64,000 nucleotides of DNA, taken from contig CAWIOU010000014.1 of NCBI GenBank assembly GCA_963837805.1, forward strand, positions 372,001 through 436,000. Reading direction: 5' to 3'. Below, one piece after another: positions 49,264 through 57,419 of the stretch. The position numbers and the translations under genes are program-made. This DNA is from Bog-756 sp963837805. Lineage in GTDB: Bacteria > Actinomycetota > Acidimicrobiia > Acidimicrobiales > RAAP-2. The stretch's first letter is position 1; each line of letters begins with the position of its first letter. The notes below the pieces were generated by a model. It was not told the origin of the DNA. It saw only the letters and a list, made by a program, of their open reading frames with translations, and searched no databases.

Positions 49264-50889
49264 CTAGGGATAGTGATCGGGCAGATCGTTCTCGTACAGG
49301 ACGACATCACCCCGACCGAGGTGCTCGCGCACCCAGTCGACCGCCTGCTGGCGGTGGGCGACCACCTGGGTCCGGACGGCCGAACCGTCGACCGAGCCGG
49401 CACCGGCGAGCAGGGCCCGCCGGTTGGTCCGGCCCACGACCAGGAGATCGGTGGCCGACGCGGCCACGGCGGCACCGAACGCCCGGTTCTCGTCGAACTG
49501 CCGCGCCCCGAGCTCGACCATGCCCGGGGTGACGACCACCGCCCGATGGGATCCGGAAGCAGGGTCGGCGTCGGCGTCGGCGACCACGGACGCCAGCGCC
49601 TGTAAGGCGGCAGAGGAGCCGGCCGGGTTCGAGTTGTAGGTGTCGTCGAGGATCGCCGCTCCCGAAGCCGAACGGACGGCCTGCAAGCGGTGGTCGACCG
49701 GCGGGAGCTCTCCCAAGCGGGAGCCGATGGACGTGGGGTCGATGTCGAGGGCCAGCGCCACGCCGATGGCGCAGGCCAGGTTGCCCGGTTGTACGCCGAC
49801 CGGGATCTCGACATCCTCGACCAGCACGGTCCCGTGGATGAAGGCCGACATGCGCGGGCCAGGACCGGTTCGGAGCACGCAGACGTCGGCCGACGGATCG
49901 GCTGCCGAACACCTGATCACCCGCTTTCCCTGCGCCTGGGCCCGGTCGGCCAACGCCGCCAGGCGCGGGTCGTCCACCGGCAGGACCACCACCTCGGCCG
50001 TCTGGATGATCTCGGCCTTGGCCTCGAGGACGCGGTCCTCCGACCCGAACCGCTCGAGGTGGACCGGGCCGATGGCGGTGATCACGGCGATGCCCGGTGG
50101 GCACCAACGACACAGGTCGGCGATCTCCCCCGGGCCGTAGGTGCCCATCTCGGCTACGAACACCTCGGTGCCGTCGGCCAACTGCTCGTTGACGGCCCGG
50201 GCCAGACCGGCCCGGTTGTTGAAGCTGGCCGGGGTGGCCACCACGCTGCGGCTGGGGCGGACCAGGGCGGCGACGTGCCCCTTGGTCGACGTCTTCCCGT
50301 AGGACCCGGTGATGCCTACCACCGACGGTGCCACCCGGCGCAGTCTGGCTGCCGCCTCGTCGACGAAGTGGGCCGACAAGCGGTACTCGAGCGGGGATGT
50401 GATCAGACAGGCCAGGTCGACCAGCAGCGGAACGGCCGCCACGGCGACCACGGCGAGGGGTGAGGCCAGCCCGCTGACCACCCCGATGGCCACGATGACC
50501 ACTTCGAGCACCGCCCACACGGCGGCGAGCACCCGGAGGCGCCGGGTCCAGGCCAGCGGCGAGGTCCGCCCCCGCAGCGACAGACCGAGCGGTCCCGTGG
50601 CCACCACGGCGGCGACCACGACTCCGGCGACAGGCCACGGGACCGATGCCGCCGCGGCAGCCACGGCGACGGCGGCGAGTGAGAGGGTGGCGGGCGTCGA
50701 CACCCACCAGCGCCCGGCGAAGCGGGAGACCGACCCGGCCAGATAGTGCTCGCGCTGGGCCACCCGGAGCCAACGGATGCCGGCCGGTCCACAGGCGGCC
50801 ACGCAAAAGGCGACGGTGACCCAGGCGGCGCCGTGGTGGAACCGGGACAGGTCCACCGCCGCGATCGGCGTGCGACCGTCAGCGCTCAA
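49264..50889 (-). CDS. Mur ligase family protein with N-terminal membrane module
   Basis: The protein (about 541 residues) joins an N-terminal region with about four hydrophobic segments (about 12-180) to a Mur ligase. The ligase has the P-loop GITGSYGKTSTKG, PASFNNRAGLARAVNEQL, VAEMGTYGPGEIADLC, HLERFGSEDRVLEAKAEI and the C-terminal DDTYNSNPAGSSAAL, as in MurF. It thus resembles MurF but is membrane-anchored and probably acts on a lipid-linked or unusual peptide substrate. A TTG at 50889 overlaps the upstream hydrolase stop as TTGA; a GTG at 50856 is an alternative start. Confidence 0.82.
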   Translation of the reverse strand: MSADGRTPIAAVDLSRFHHGAAWVTVAFCVAACGPAGIRWLRVAQREHYLAGSVSRFAGRWWVSTPATLSLAAVAVAAAAASVPWPVAGVVVAAVVATGPLGLSLRGRTSPLAWTRRLRVLAAVWAVLEVVIVAIGVVSGLASPLAVVAVAAVPLLVDLACLITSPLEYRLSAHFVDEAAARLRRVAPSVVGITGSYGKTSTKGHVAALVRPSRSVVATPASFNNRAGLARAVNEQLADGTEVFVAEMGTYGPGEIADLCRWCPPGIAVITAIGPVHLERFGSEDRVLEAKAEIIQTAEVVVLPVDDPRLAALADRAQAQGKRVIRCSAADPSADVCVLRTGPGPRMSAFIHGTVLVEDVEIPVGVQPGNLACAIGVALALDIDPTSIGSRLGELPPVDHRLQAVRSASGAAILDDTYNSNPAGSSAALQALASVVADADADPASGSHRAVVVTPGMVELGARQFDENRAFGAAVAASATDLLVVGRTNRRALLAGAGSVDGSAVRTQVVAHRQQAVDWVREHLGRGDVVLYENDLPDHYP

Positions 50890-51707
50890 CGAGGACCGGC
50901 CATCGGATCGTCGTCGACGACCGCAGGCCGCGGCGCCGAGCTGTCGACTTCTCTCCCGAGAATGACCTGGCGCAGCTCCCGGGGGGCCTCGGTCGGGACC
51001 AGGTGGCCGACGCCGGGCAGTGTCTGCAGCGTGGCCGAGGAGAACATCGGCCGGGCCCGGGCCGCGACCTCGGGGGGCACTTCGTCGTCCCGCTCTCCCC
51101 ACACCAGATCGACCGGGCACCGGATGGCGGACATCGACTCGGCGTACTGCTCGGACAGCAGGCGCACCAGGACGTCGCGCATCACCCCGGTGGCCGCCCG
51201 ATAGTCGGCGGACCCGTACCTGCCTCTCATCTCCTCCATCCGTTGGTCACCCACCAACCCCAGCGAGTGGAGTCGTCGGGCCATCCGGAAGGCGAAGGCG
51301 GGCCGGGTCCGCCGGCCCTGGCGATCGACGAGGGGCACCCCGGTCAGCACCATCCGCTCGATCCGATCGGGGGCCAGAGCACCGAGCCGGACGGCGACCC
51401 GGCCTCCGAACGAGTGCCCGACCACCACCACCCGGTCGGCCAGAGCCCCCGGCTCCTCGAACAGTGGCAGGAGGTGGCGGGCATACTCCTCGGTCCCCCA
51501 CGGCTCGGGTGGCGCCGGGGTGGCGCCGAAGCCGAACAGGTCGAGGCCGACGGCGCTGACCGCATCGGCCGGGTCGTCGGTGCCGAAGACACCGGAGAAG
51601 TCATCGTGGGTCCGTCGCCAGCCATGGAGGGCGAGAACGGTCGGTACCCCCGACCCCCAAGTCCCGCCGAACAGGCGACCGCCGGCGAACGACTTCAGCA
51701 CCGGCAC
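50886..51707 (-). CDS. Alpha/beta hydrolase
   Basis: The 273-residue protein has ALHGWRRTHDDF (oxyanion region), nucleophile Ser99 in VGHSFGG, an Asp in VWGERDDEVPP and the catalytic His in GVGHLVPTEAP. It lacks a signal peptide. The substrate is unknown. The start is GTG at 51707, with a poor -10-like TATCGG six nt upstream; it is divergent from the helicase gene with only 24 bp between the two starts. It overlaps the Mur ligase start. Confidence 0.87.
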   Translation of the reverse strand: MPVLKSFAGGRLFGGTWGSGVPTVLALHGWRRTHDDFSGVFGTDDPADAVSAVGLDLFGFGATPAPPEPWGTEEYARHLLPLFEEPGALADRVVVVGHSFGGRVAVRLGALAPDRIERMVLTGVPLVDRQGRRTRPAFAFRMARRLHSLGLVGDQRMEEMRGRYGSADYRAATGVMRDVLVRLLSEQYAESMSAIRCPVDLVWGERDDEVPPEVAARARPMFSSATLQTLPGVGHLVPTEAPRELRQVILGREVDSSAPRPAVVDDDPMAGPR

Positions 51708-51717
51708 ACCCTACCGA

Positions 51718-51723
51718 TAGCCT
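51718..51723 (+). promoter_or_regulatory. Candidate -10 (TAGCCT) for the helicase gene
   Basis: TAGCCT ends 8 nt before the GTG at 51732; it overlaps the region used by the divergent hydrolase gene. Confidence 0.45.
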
Positions 51724-51731
51724 CGCCTCCC

Positions 51732-53327
51732 GTGGAACCATTGGAGCCCACCGGGGCCGGGTCGACCCGTCAGCCGCGGGCCGACGGCAACGCCTTCGAC
51801 CGGGCCCTGGCCGCTCTCACCGGATCCCAACGCCAGGCGGTGGACTCACCCTCCGAAGCGCTCTGCATCATCGCCGGAGCCGGTTCCGGAAAGACCCGGG
51901 TGTTGACCCTGCGCACCGCCCGGCGGATCAGGGACGGCAGCGCCGACGCCGACCACTCCCTGATCTGCACGTTCACCCGCAGAGCCGCCCGCGAGCTCCG
52001 CCACCGGCTCGTTCTCTACGGCGTGGCCGTGTCCACCCCGGCCCCGGCCGGTGGAGCCCCGACCCCTGGGGTCCGGGCCGGGACGCTGCACCAGCTGGCG
52101 CTCCACCTGCTCCGGCTCCAGGCCCTCGACGCCGGTCGTCCGCCCCCGGTGGTGGCCGACCATCGGTACCGGACGGTGCGCGACCTGGTCGGGGACCAGG
52201 CTGTGGCCTCGGCGGTCGACGCGGAGATCGGATGGGCCAAGGCCAACTGCCTCACGGCGTCCTCCTACGCGGAGGCCGCCCGGGCCGCGGGTCGGCCGGC
52301 GGTCATCTCGATCGACCAGGTCGTGGACACCTTCGACGCCTACGAGGCCTCCCTCCGACGCCGGCGCATGCTCGACCTCGACGACATGCTCCTCCGTGCC
52401 GCCGACCTCCTCGGCGACGACCCCGGCTTCGCCCAGCGCATGCAGTGGCGGTACCGGCACCTCTCGGTCGACGAATTCCAGGACGTGAACCCGGCGCAGT
52501 TCAGCCTCATCCTGGCCCTCGCCGGGACCAGGCTCGACCTGTGTGCGGTCGGTGACCCGAACCAGGCCATCTACGGGTGGAACGGGGCCGATCCACGGCT
52601 GCTCGACCGCCTGCCCGAACGGATCGCCGGCCTCGAAGTGGTCCGGCTCGGCCACAACCACCGGTCGAGCCCTCAGGTCGTGGCGGCCGCCACCGCGGCA
52701 CTGGGGACATCGGTCGCCCCACCGCCCCGATCGATGGCCCCCGACGGTCCCATGCCGGTGGTGACCGCCTACGACAGCGACGTGGCCGAGGCCGAGGGTG
52801 TGGCCGCCCTGCTGGCCGACCGGTCGGCCGAAGGGGTGCGATGGGCCGCCCAGGCCGTGCTGGCCCGGACCCACGAGCAACTGTCGGTGGTACGCCAGGC
52901 CCTGGCCCGGGCCGGCATCCCCCACCGGACGGCACCGGGCCCCGGGGCGGCACCGGCCGAAAGCGGATCGGAGACCGGAGCCGACGCCGTCGAGCTGGCC
53001 ACCTTCCACCGGGCCAAGGGCCTCGAATGGACCTCGGTGTGCGTGGTGGGACTGGAGGACGGATTCGTGCCCATCATCTATGCCGAATCGGACACGGCGC
53101 GGGACGAAGAACGACGCCTCCTCTATGTCGCCCTGACCCGTGCCTCCCGGGACCTGCACTGCTCGTGGTCACGGACCCGGGCGATGGGCCGCGGCCAGGC
53201 CGTGGAGCGACAGCCGTCGCCGTGGTTGGCGGCGGTGGCACGGGTGTCGAGGACCGGCCTGGGCAGGACGACACCTCGCGATGCCGGCCGCCGCATCGCC
53301 GAGATCCGGGCCGGACTCGGCAACTGA
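51732..53327 (+). CDS. UvrD/Rep-family ATP-dependent helicase
   Basis: This superfamily 1 helicase of 531 residues carries motif I AGAGSGKT, motif II VDEFQDVN, motif III GDPNQAIYGWNGA, motif V ATFHRAKGLEW and motif VI LLYVALTRA. It is shorter than UvrD (about 720) and than mycobacterial UvrD2 (about 700), because accessory domains 1B/2B are reduced and there is no HRDC domain. It resembles the UvrD2 branch. Its role in DNA repair is inferred. The GTG at 51732 starts the conserved part. Confidence 0.92.
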   Translation: MEPLEPTGAGSTRQPRADGNAFDRALAALTGSQRQAVDSPSEALCIIAGAGSGKTRVLTLRTARRIRDGSADADHSLICTFTRRAARELRHRLVLYGVAVSTPAPAGGAPTPGVRAGTLHQLALHLLRLQALDAGRPPPVVADHRYRTVRDLVGDQAVASAVDAEIGWAKANCLTASSYAEAARAAGRPAVISIDQVVDTFDAYEASLRRRRMLDLDDMLLRAADLLGDDPGFAQRMQWRYRHLSVDEFQDVNPAQFSLILALAGTRLDLCAVGDPNQAIYGWNGADPRLLDRLPERIAGLEVVRLGHNHRSSPQVVAAATAALGTSVAPPPRSMAPDGPMPVVTAYDSDVAEAEGVAALLADRSAEGVRWAAQAVLARTHEQLSVVRQALARAGIPHRTAPGPGAAPAESGSETGADAVELATFHRAKGLEWTSVCVVGLEDGFVPIIYAESDTARDEERRLLYVALTRASRDLHCSWSRTRAMGRGQAVERQPSPWLAAVARVSRTGLGRTTPRDAGRRIAEIRAGLGN

Positions 53328-53332
53328 ACCGG

Positions 53333-54106
53333 CTATGGGAGCGAGGTGTCGATGAACACCGGGGTGTGGTCGGACGGCTTCTCGCCCTTGCGGGCGTTGC
53401 GGTCGATCAACCCGTAGGTGGTGCGGCTGGCGAGGACCTCGGTGGCCAGGATGAGGTCGATCCGCATTCCCTGGTGTTTGTGGAACGCTCCGCCCCGGTA
53501 GTCCCACCAGCTGAACAGCCCGCCGTCGTCGTAGAGCAGCCGGAACACGTCGACCAGACCCCACGACCGCAATTTGGCCAGGGCGTCACGTTCGGCTTGG
53601 CTCACATGGGTGGCGCCGACGAACTGGGCCGGGTCCCACACGTCCCGGTCCTCGGGCGCCACGTTGAAGTCACCGCACACGACCAGCGGCCGATCGGGTG
53701 AGCTCGTCTCCTCGAGCAGCACCCGCAATCGGGCGAGCCACTCCAACTTGGCCGTGAAGTGCTCGCTGTCCAAACTGCGCCCGTTGGGGACGTACACCGA
53801 GATCACCCTCACCCCGCCGCAGTCGGCGGCGACCAGGCGGGTGCCCTGGGTGTCGTCGGTCGACCCCAGTCCGGCCGAGATCTCGGACAGCCCCACCCTG
53901 CTGACGATGGCCACCCCGTTCCACCGTCCGTCGCCGTGATGGGCGGTCTCGTAGCCGAGTGCGGCAAAGGCACCGTGTGGGAACGCGGCATCGGCCTGCT
54001 TGGTCTCCTGGAGACAGAGGATGTCGGGCCGGGCGTAGGCGATCCACTCCTCGACCCGGGGCAGCCGGGCGGTGAGCGAATTGACGTTCCAGGTGGCGAT
54101 GCGCAC
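53333..54106 (-). CDS. xth: Exodeoxyribonuclease III
   Basis: Exonuclease III/AP endonuclease (257 residues) repairs abasic sites. It has RIATWNVNSLTARL with Asn7, LQETK with metal-binding Glu34, VCGDFNVAPEDRDVWDP and the C-terminal SDHTPVF. The length and motifs are typical of the family. The GTG at 54106 lies 13 bp after the FabZ-like stop; a longer frame would run through that gene. It converges on the helicase gene with 5 bp between. Confidence 0.95.
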   Translation of the reverse strand: MRIATWNVNSLTARLPRVEEWIAYARPDILCLQETKQADAAFPHGAFAALGYETAHHGDGRWNGVAIVSRVGLSEISAGLGSTDDTQGTRLVAADCGGVRVISVYVPNGRSLDSEHFTAKLEWLARLRVLLEETSSPDRPLVVCGDFNVAPEDRDVWDPAQFVGATHVSQAERDALAKLRSWGLVDVFRLLYDDGGLFSWWDYRGGAFHKHQGMRIDLILATEVLASRTTYGLIDRNARKGEKPSDHTPVFIDTSLP

Positions 54107-54119
54107 CGACCGCGACCGA

Positions 54120-54554
54120 TCAGCCCGGGTCGGCCGGGGCCGAATCCACCAGGACGAACAGGAGCTCCGCCTCGCAGGCCAACTCGCCGCCGACCGAGGC
54201 CCGACCGGTCCCCCGGCCGGCCCGGGCCGACATCCGGCCCAGTGTGACCTCGAGGTCGAGCAGGTCACCGGGGACCACCTGGCGGCGGAACCGGGCCCGC
54301 TCGATGCCGCCGAACAGTGGGAGCTTTCCGGCCCTGGCCGGGTCGGCGAGTACCGCCACTCCCCCCAGCTGAGCCAGCGACTCGACCATCAGCACCCCGG
54401 GCAACGTGGGCCGGCCCGGGAAGTGGCCGGCGAAGAAGGCTTCGTCTCCGGTCAGCAACCAATTGCCGGTGGCCGACTGGCCCGGTTCGACCGACAGGAG
54501 CTCGGTGATGAACAGGAAGGGGTCCCGATGAGGCAGGAATTCGTCGGCTCGCAC
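54120..54554 (-). CDS. fabZ: FabZ-like 3-hydroxyacyl-ACP dehydratase
   Basis: The 144-residue hot-dog-fold protein has the FabZ active site AGHFPGRPTLPGVLMVESLAQ with catalytic His44 and Glu58. FLPHRDPFLFI at the start is also typical. FabZ dehydrates 3-hydroxyacyl-ACP; actinobacteria often use FAS I or HadABC instead, so a role in another acyl pathway is possible. The start is GTG 54554 with TAACCT eight nt upstream; the frame stays open beyond it but without homology. Confidence 0.85.
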   Translation of the reverse strand: MRADEFLPHRDPFLFITELLSVEPGQSATGNWLLTGDEAFFAGHFPGRPTLPGVLMVESLAQLGGVAVLADPARAGKLPLFGGIERARFRRQVVPGDLLDLEVTLGRMSARAGRGTGRASVGGELACEAELLFVLVDSAPADPG

Positions 54555-54562
54555 GACCGCCG

Positions 54563-54568
54563 AGGTTA
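54563..54568 (-). promoter_or_regulatory. Candidate -10 (TAACCT) for the FabZ-like gene
   Basis: TAACCT on the minus strand ends 8 nt before the GTG at 54554. Confidence 0.4.
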
Positions 54569-54609
54569 TCGCTCCCCCGAACAGCTGCGAATGGCCGCCG
54601 GCTACCCGG

Positions 54610-55953
54610 CTATGCGGCGACGCCGGGCAACGCCAACTCGGCCCGCCGGCGGGCGGCATCCAGGGAGACCAGCTGGAACTGACGGGTCTCGCCTTTGGCC
54701 AGCACCTGGCGGGCCTTCTGGGGTGGCGGAACGGCCAGACCCCGCAGCGGGATGTGGCAGAGCATGCCGCCGACATCGACATGGGCGCCATGGGACGTGA
54801 ACGAGACCACCGTCCCGTCGAACGTGCTCCCCACCGGATGCTCGGCCACGAAGGTGAGGAACGTCATCGGCTCGTTGAGTGCCTCCGGGGCCGCGCCGGG
54901 CCGGTTCCGCCCGTTGTCGGTCGTCGGGGCCGCGGCGGCCACGGTCGGGCTGCGGGAGCCCTTTTGACCCTTGGCCGCCTTGGTGGGTCCGGGAGTCTTG
55001 GCCTCCTTCACCGGACCGGAGGCCTTGGTGGCCTTGGCGGTCGCCTTCTTGGTCGCCTTGGCCAGCTTGGTCGCCTTGGCTGCTCGGGCCGGTTCGGCAG
55101 TGCCGGCCAGCTCCGCCCCTGCCGACTTCTTGGCCCCCTTGGCCGCTTTGCTCGCCTTGGTCGCCTTCGTCGCCCTGGTGGCTTTGGTGGCTTTGGCGGC
55201 TTTGGCGCCACCGGCTTCTTTGCCGGCCTTGGTCGCCTTGGTCGCCTTGGCCGGCCTGGCGGCCTTGGTGGCTTTCGTTGCCTTGGGCGCCGGCTCGGTC
55301 GGTTCCCCCGCTCCCCCCTCGATCGATTCCGTCGCCCGGTCGGCGGCCTTGGCCGCCTTGGCCGACCTTCCCCGCGATCCCCTCGGTGTCCGAGTCGGGG
55401 CCGAGTCCGGCTCGGGTCCTTCCACCAGCCCGTCGCTCGACAGGTCCCGTCCGGCGTCAGCCGCCTTCTCCCCCCGCTTCGACTTCGAGGTCACCGATCG
55501 GCTCCTGGCCCCGCGGACCGGCGTGCGGGGGGTGAAGATCCAGCCCACGCCGGGCACCGGCTTGCCCCCGATGAGCCGACCGGGTTCGAAGAGCCAGGGT
55601 CGTTCGGCATGGAATTCCTGGAACGAGTCGTTGGACAGGACGAGCGCACCCGACTTCTCGGCGATGCGCAGGATGAACCCGTCACCCCGGCCGATGGCGC
55701 CGGCCGGCGGGGTGATCATCTCGCCGTGCTCGACCGCCTGATCGAAGGCGGCCACCTCGGACGGGTCGATCCGGTGGCCGAAGGACGCATCGACGACCAC
55801 GGTGACATCCGAGGTGGTGAAGCCGCGGTACTCCTCCAGGAAGGCCCGGATGGCCTCGTCGAGCTGGGCCAGGCTGGGCATGGTCCGGCCCTCGGTGGCA
55901 ATGTTGGACCCGTCCACGACGATCCGCCGTCGTTCGGGGAGATCTTGTTCCAT
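54610..55953 (-). CDS. NYN-domain RNase with Lys/Ala/Thr-repeat linker and S1 domain
   Basis: The 447-residue protein has three parts. Residues about 9-140 form an NYN/PIN-like nuclease domain of the Zc3h12a type, with metal-binding acidic positions Asp14 (VVDGSNIA), Asp55 (VVVDASFGHR), Asp91 (GRGDGF) and Asp109 (LSNDSF). Residues about 198-333 are a basic, low-complexity linker of AKATKA/TKATKA repeats like the tail of histone H1 or of actinobacterial HupB. Residues about 372-437 form an S1-like RNA-binding domain (GSTFDGTVVSFTSHGAHVDVGG). I infer an RNA-binding endoribonuclease. The ATG has GGAG at good spacing. Confidence 0.85.
   Translation of the reverse strand: MEQDLPERRRIVVDGSNIATEGRTMPSLAQLDEAIRAFLEEYRGFTTSDVTVVVDASFGHRIDPSEVAAFDQAVEHGEMITPPAGAIGRGDGFILRIAEKSGALVLSNDSFQEFHAERPWLFEPGRLIGGKPVPGVGWIFTPRTPVRGARSRSVTSKSKRGEKAADAGRDLSSDGLVEGPEPDSAPTRTPRGSRGRSAKAAKAADRATESIEGGAGEPTEPAPKATKATKAARPAKATKATKAGKEAGGAKAAKATKATRATKATKASKAAKGAKKSAGAELAGTAEPARAAKATKLAKATKKATAKATKASGPVKEAKTPGPTKAAKGQKGSRSPTVAAAAPTTDNGRNRPGAAPEALNEPMTFLTFVAEHPVGSTFDGTVVSFTSHGAHVDVGGMLCHIPLRGLAVPPPQKARQVLAKGETRQFQLVSLDAARRRAELALPGVAA
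55023..55266. repeat. GCCTTGGTGGC-like tandem repeats in the NYN-S1 gene
   Basis: Many degenerate 9-15 bp units built from CTTGGTCGCC/CTTGGTGGC encode the Lys-Ala-Thr linker on the minus strand. The units keep the reading frame. Confidence 0.8.
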
Positions 55954-56051
55954 AACGGACTCCAGTCAACCATCTGACCAGGCCCATTCCGACCATGCCC
56001 GGTTCCACCGGACCATCCGGCGCCCATCGGACACCCCCCGACCCACGCCCG

Positions 56052-56057
56052 TAGGAT
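56052..56057 (+). promoter_or_regulatory. Leaderless-type -10 (TAGGAT) for the M20 peptidase
   Basis: TAGGAT ends 6 nt before the GTG at 56064. Confidence 0.6.
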
Positions 56058-56063
56058 GAGCCG

Positions 56064-57410
56064 GTGACCCCCGAGACCAGTCGCACCGCCGAGGCGACCG
56101 ACCTGTTGCAGCACATGATCCGGAACGGGTGCGTCAACGACGGCTCGGTGGGCTCCGGCCAGGAGCAGCGGAGCACTGACCTCCTGCGCTCCTATCTCGA
56201 GGGGTCCGGGGTGGACATGGAGACCTTCGAGCCCGAGCCGGGCCGGACCTCGCTGGTGGCCAAGATCCAGGGGTCCGATCCCACCGCACCGTCGCTCACC
56301 CTGCTCGGGCACACCGACGTGGTGCCGGCCAACCCCGACGGCTGGACCCACGACCCCTTCGGCGGCGAGCTGATCGACGGAGTGGTGTGGGGACGGGGGG
56401 CCATCGACATGCTCAACCTCACGGCCACCATGGCCACCGGCATCCGCACCCTGGCCCGGGACGGATTCCGTCCCGCCGGGGACCTCACCTACGTGGCCGT
56501 CGCCGACGAGGAGGCGCTCGGAACCCACGGGGCCAAGTGGCTGTGCGACCACGCCGCCGACGAGGTCAACTCGGACTACGTGATCACCGAGTCGGGCGGG
56601 TTCCCCATGGGAGGGGCGGACGGGACCACCCGGCTACCGGTGATCGTCGGAGAGAAGGGCGTCTACTGGTGCATCCTGACCGTGAAGGGCACCCCGGGCC
56701 ACGCCAGCCAACCCCTGCGGACCGACAACGCCCTGGTCAAGGCGGCCGAGGTCGTCCGACGGGTCGACGAGTACCGGCCCCAGGCCCAGCTGCACGAGGC
56801 GTGGGTGCGGTTCGTCGAGGGGATCGGCTTCCCGCCCGACCTGGCCGAGCCCCTGCTCGACCCCGATCGCATCGATGGGTTCTGCGACCAGCTCCCCCTG
56901 GTCGGCCTGGCCCGTCAGGCCCACGCCTGCACCCATACCACGGTGGCACCGACCATCCTGCGTACCGGGACCAAGATCAACGTGATCCCCGACAGGGTCG
57001 AGCTCGAACTGGACATCCGATCGCTCCCCGGATGGGACACCACCGATGTGCGGGCCATGCTGGAGGAGGCGGTCGGCGATCTGGCCGACGACGTGGACAT
57101 CCGGTTCGAGTCCGAGGAGCCGTCGACCAGTTCACCGATCGATACCCCGCTGTGGGACGCGCTGGAGCGGGTCAGTCGGCTGTTCTATCCGGGAGCGCGC
57201 ACGGTGCCCTTCCTGACGGTAGGCGCCACCGACGCCCGCTTCCACCGGGCCCTCGGCAGCGTGGCCTACGGCTTCGGGCTCCACAGCCAGGCCATCGGAT
57301 TCGAGCAGTACGGGGCCATGTTCCACGGCATCGACGAGCGCGTCGATGTCGAGTCACTGCATCTCTCCACCGAGATGTGGATCGCCCTGGCCCACGACTT
57401 CGTGGGCTGA
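56064..57410 (+). CDS. M20-family metallopeptidase
   Basis: The 448-residue zinc peptidase of the M20/M25/M40 family hydrolyses small peptides or N-acylated amino acids. Metal ligands are visible as His83 in LGHTDVVPA, Asp115 in GRGAIDM and Glu149/150 in ADEEALG. The dimerisation domain (about 200-320) includes VKGTPGHASQP. It is cytosolic by sequence. The start is fixed by the -10 element 6 nt before the GTG. It converges on kgd with 9 bp between. Confidence 0.94.
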   Translation: MTPETSRTAEATDLLQHMIRNGCVNDGSVGSGQEQRSTDLLRSYLEGSGVDMETFEPEPGRTSLVAKIQGSDPTAPSLTLLGHTDVVPANPDGWTHDPFGGELIDGVVWGRGAIDMLNLTATMATGIRTLARDGFRPAGDLTYVAVADEEALGTHGAKWLCDHAADEVNSDYVITESGGFPMGGADGTTRLPVIVGEKGVYWCILTVKGTPGHASQPLRTDNALVKAAEVVRRVDEYRPQAQLHEAWVRFVEGIGFPPDLAEPLLDPDRIDGFCDQLPLVGLARQAHACTHTTVAPTILRTGTKINVIPDRVELELDIRSLPGWDTTDVRAMLEEAVGDLADDVDIRFESEEPSTSSPIDTPLWDALERVSRLFYPGARTVPFLTVGATDARFHRALGSVAYGFGLHSQAIGFEQYGAMFHGIDERVDVESLHLSTEMWIALAHDFVG

Positions 57411-57419
57411 TCGGGCTGG

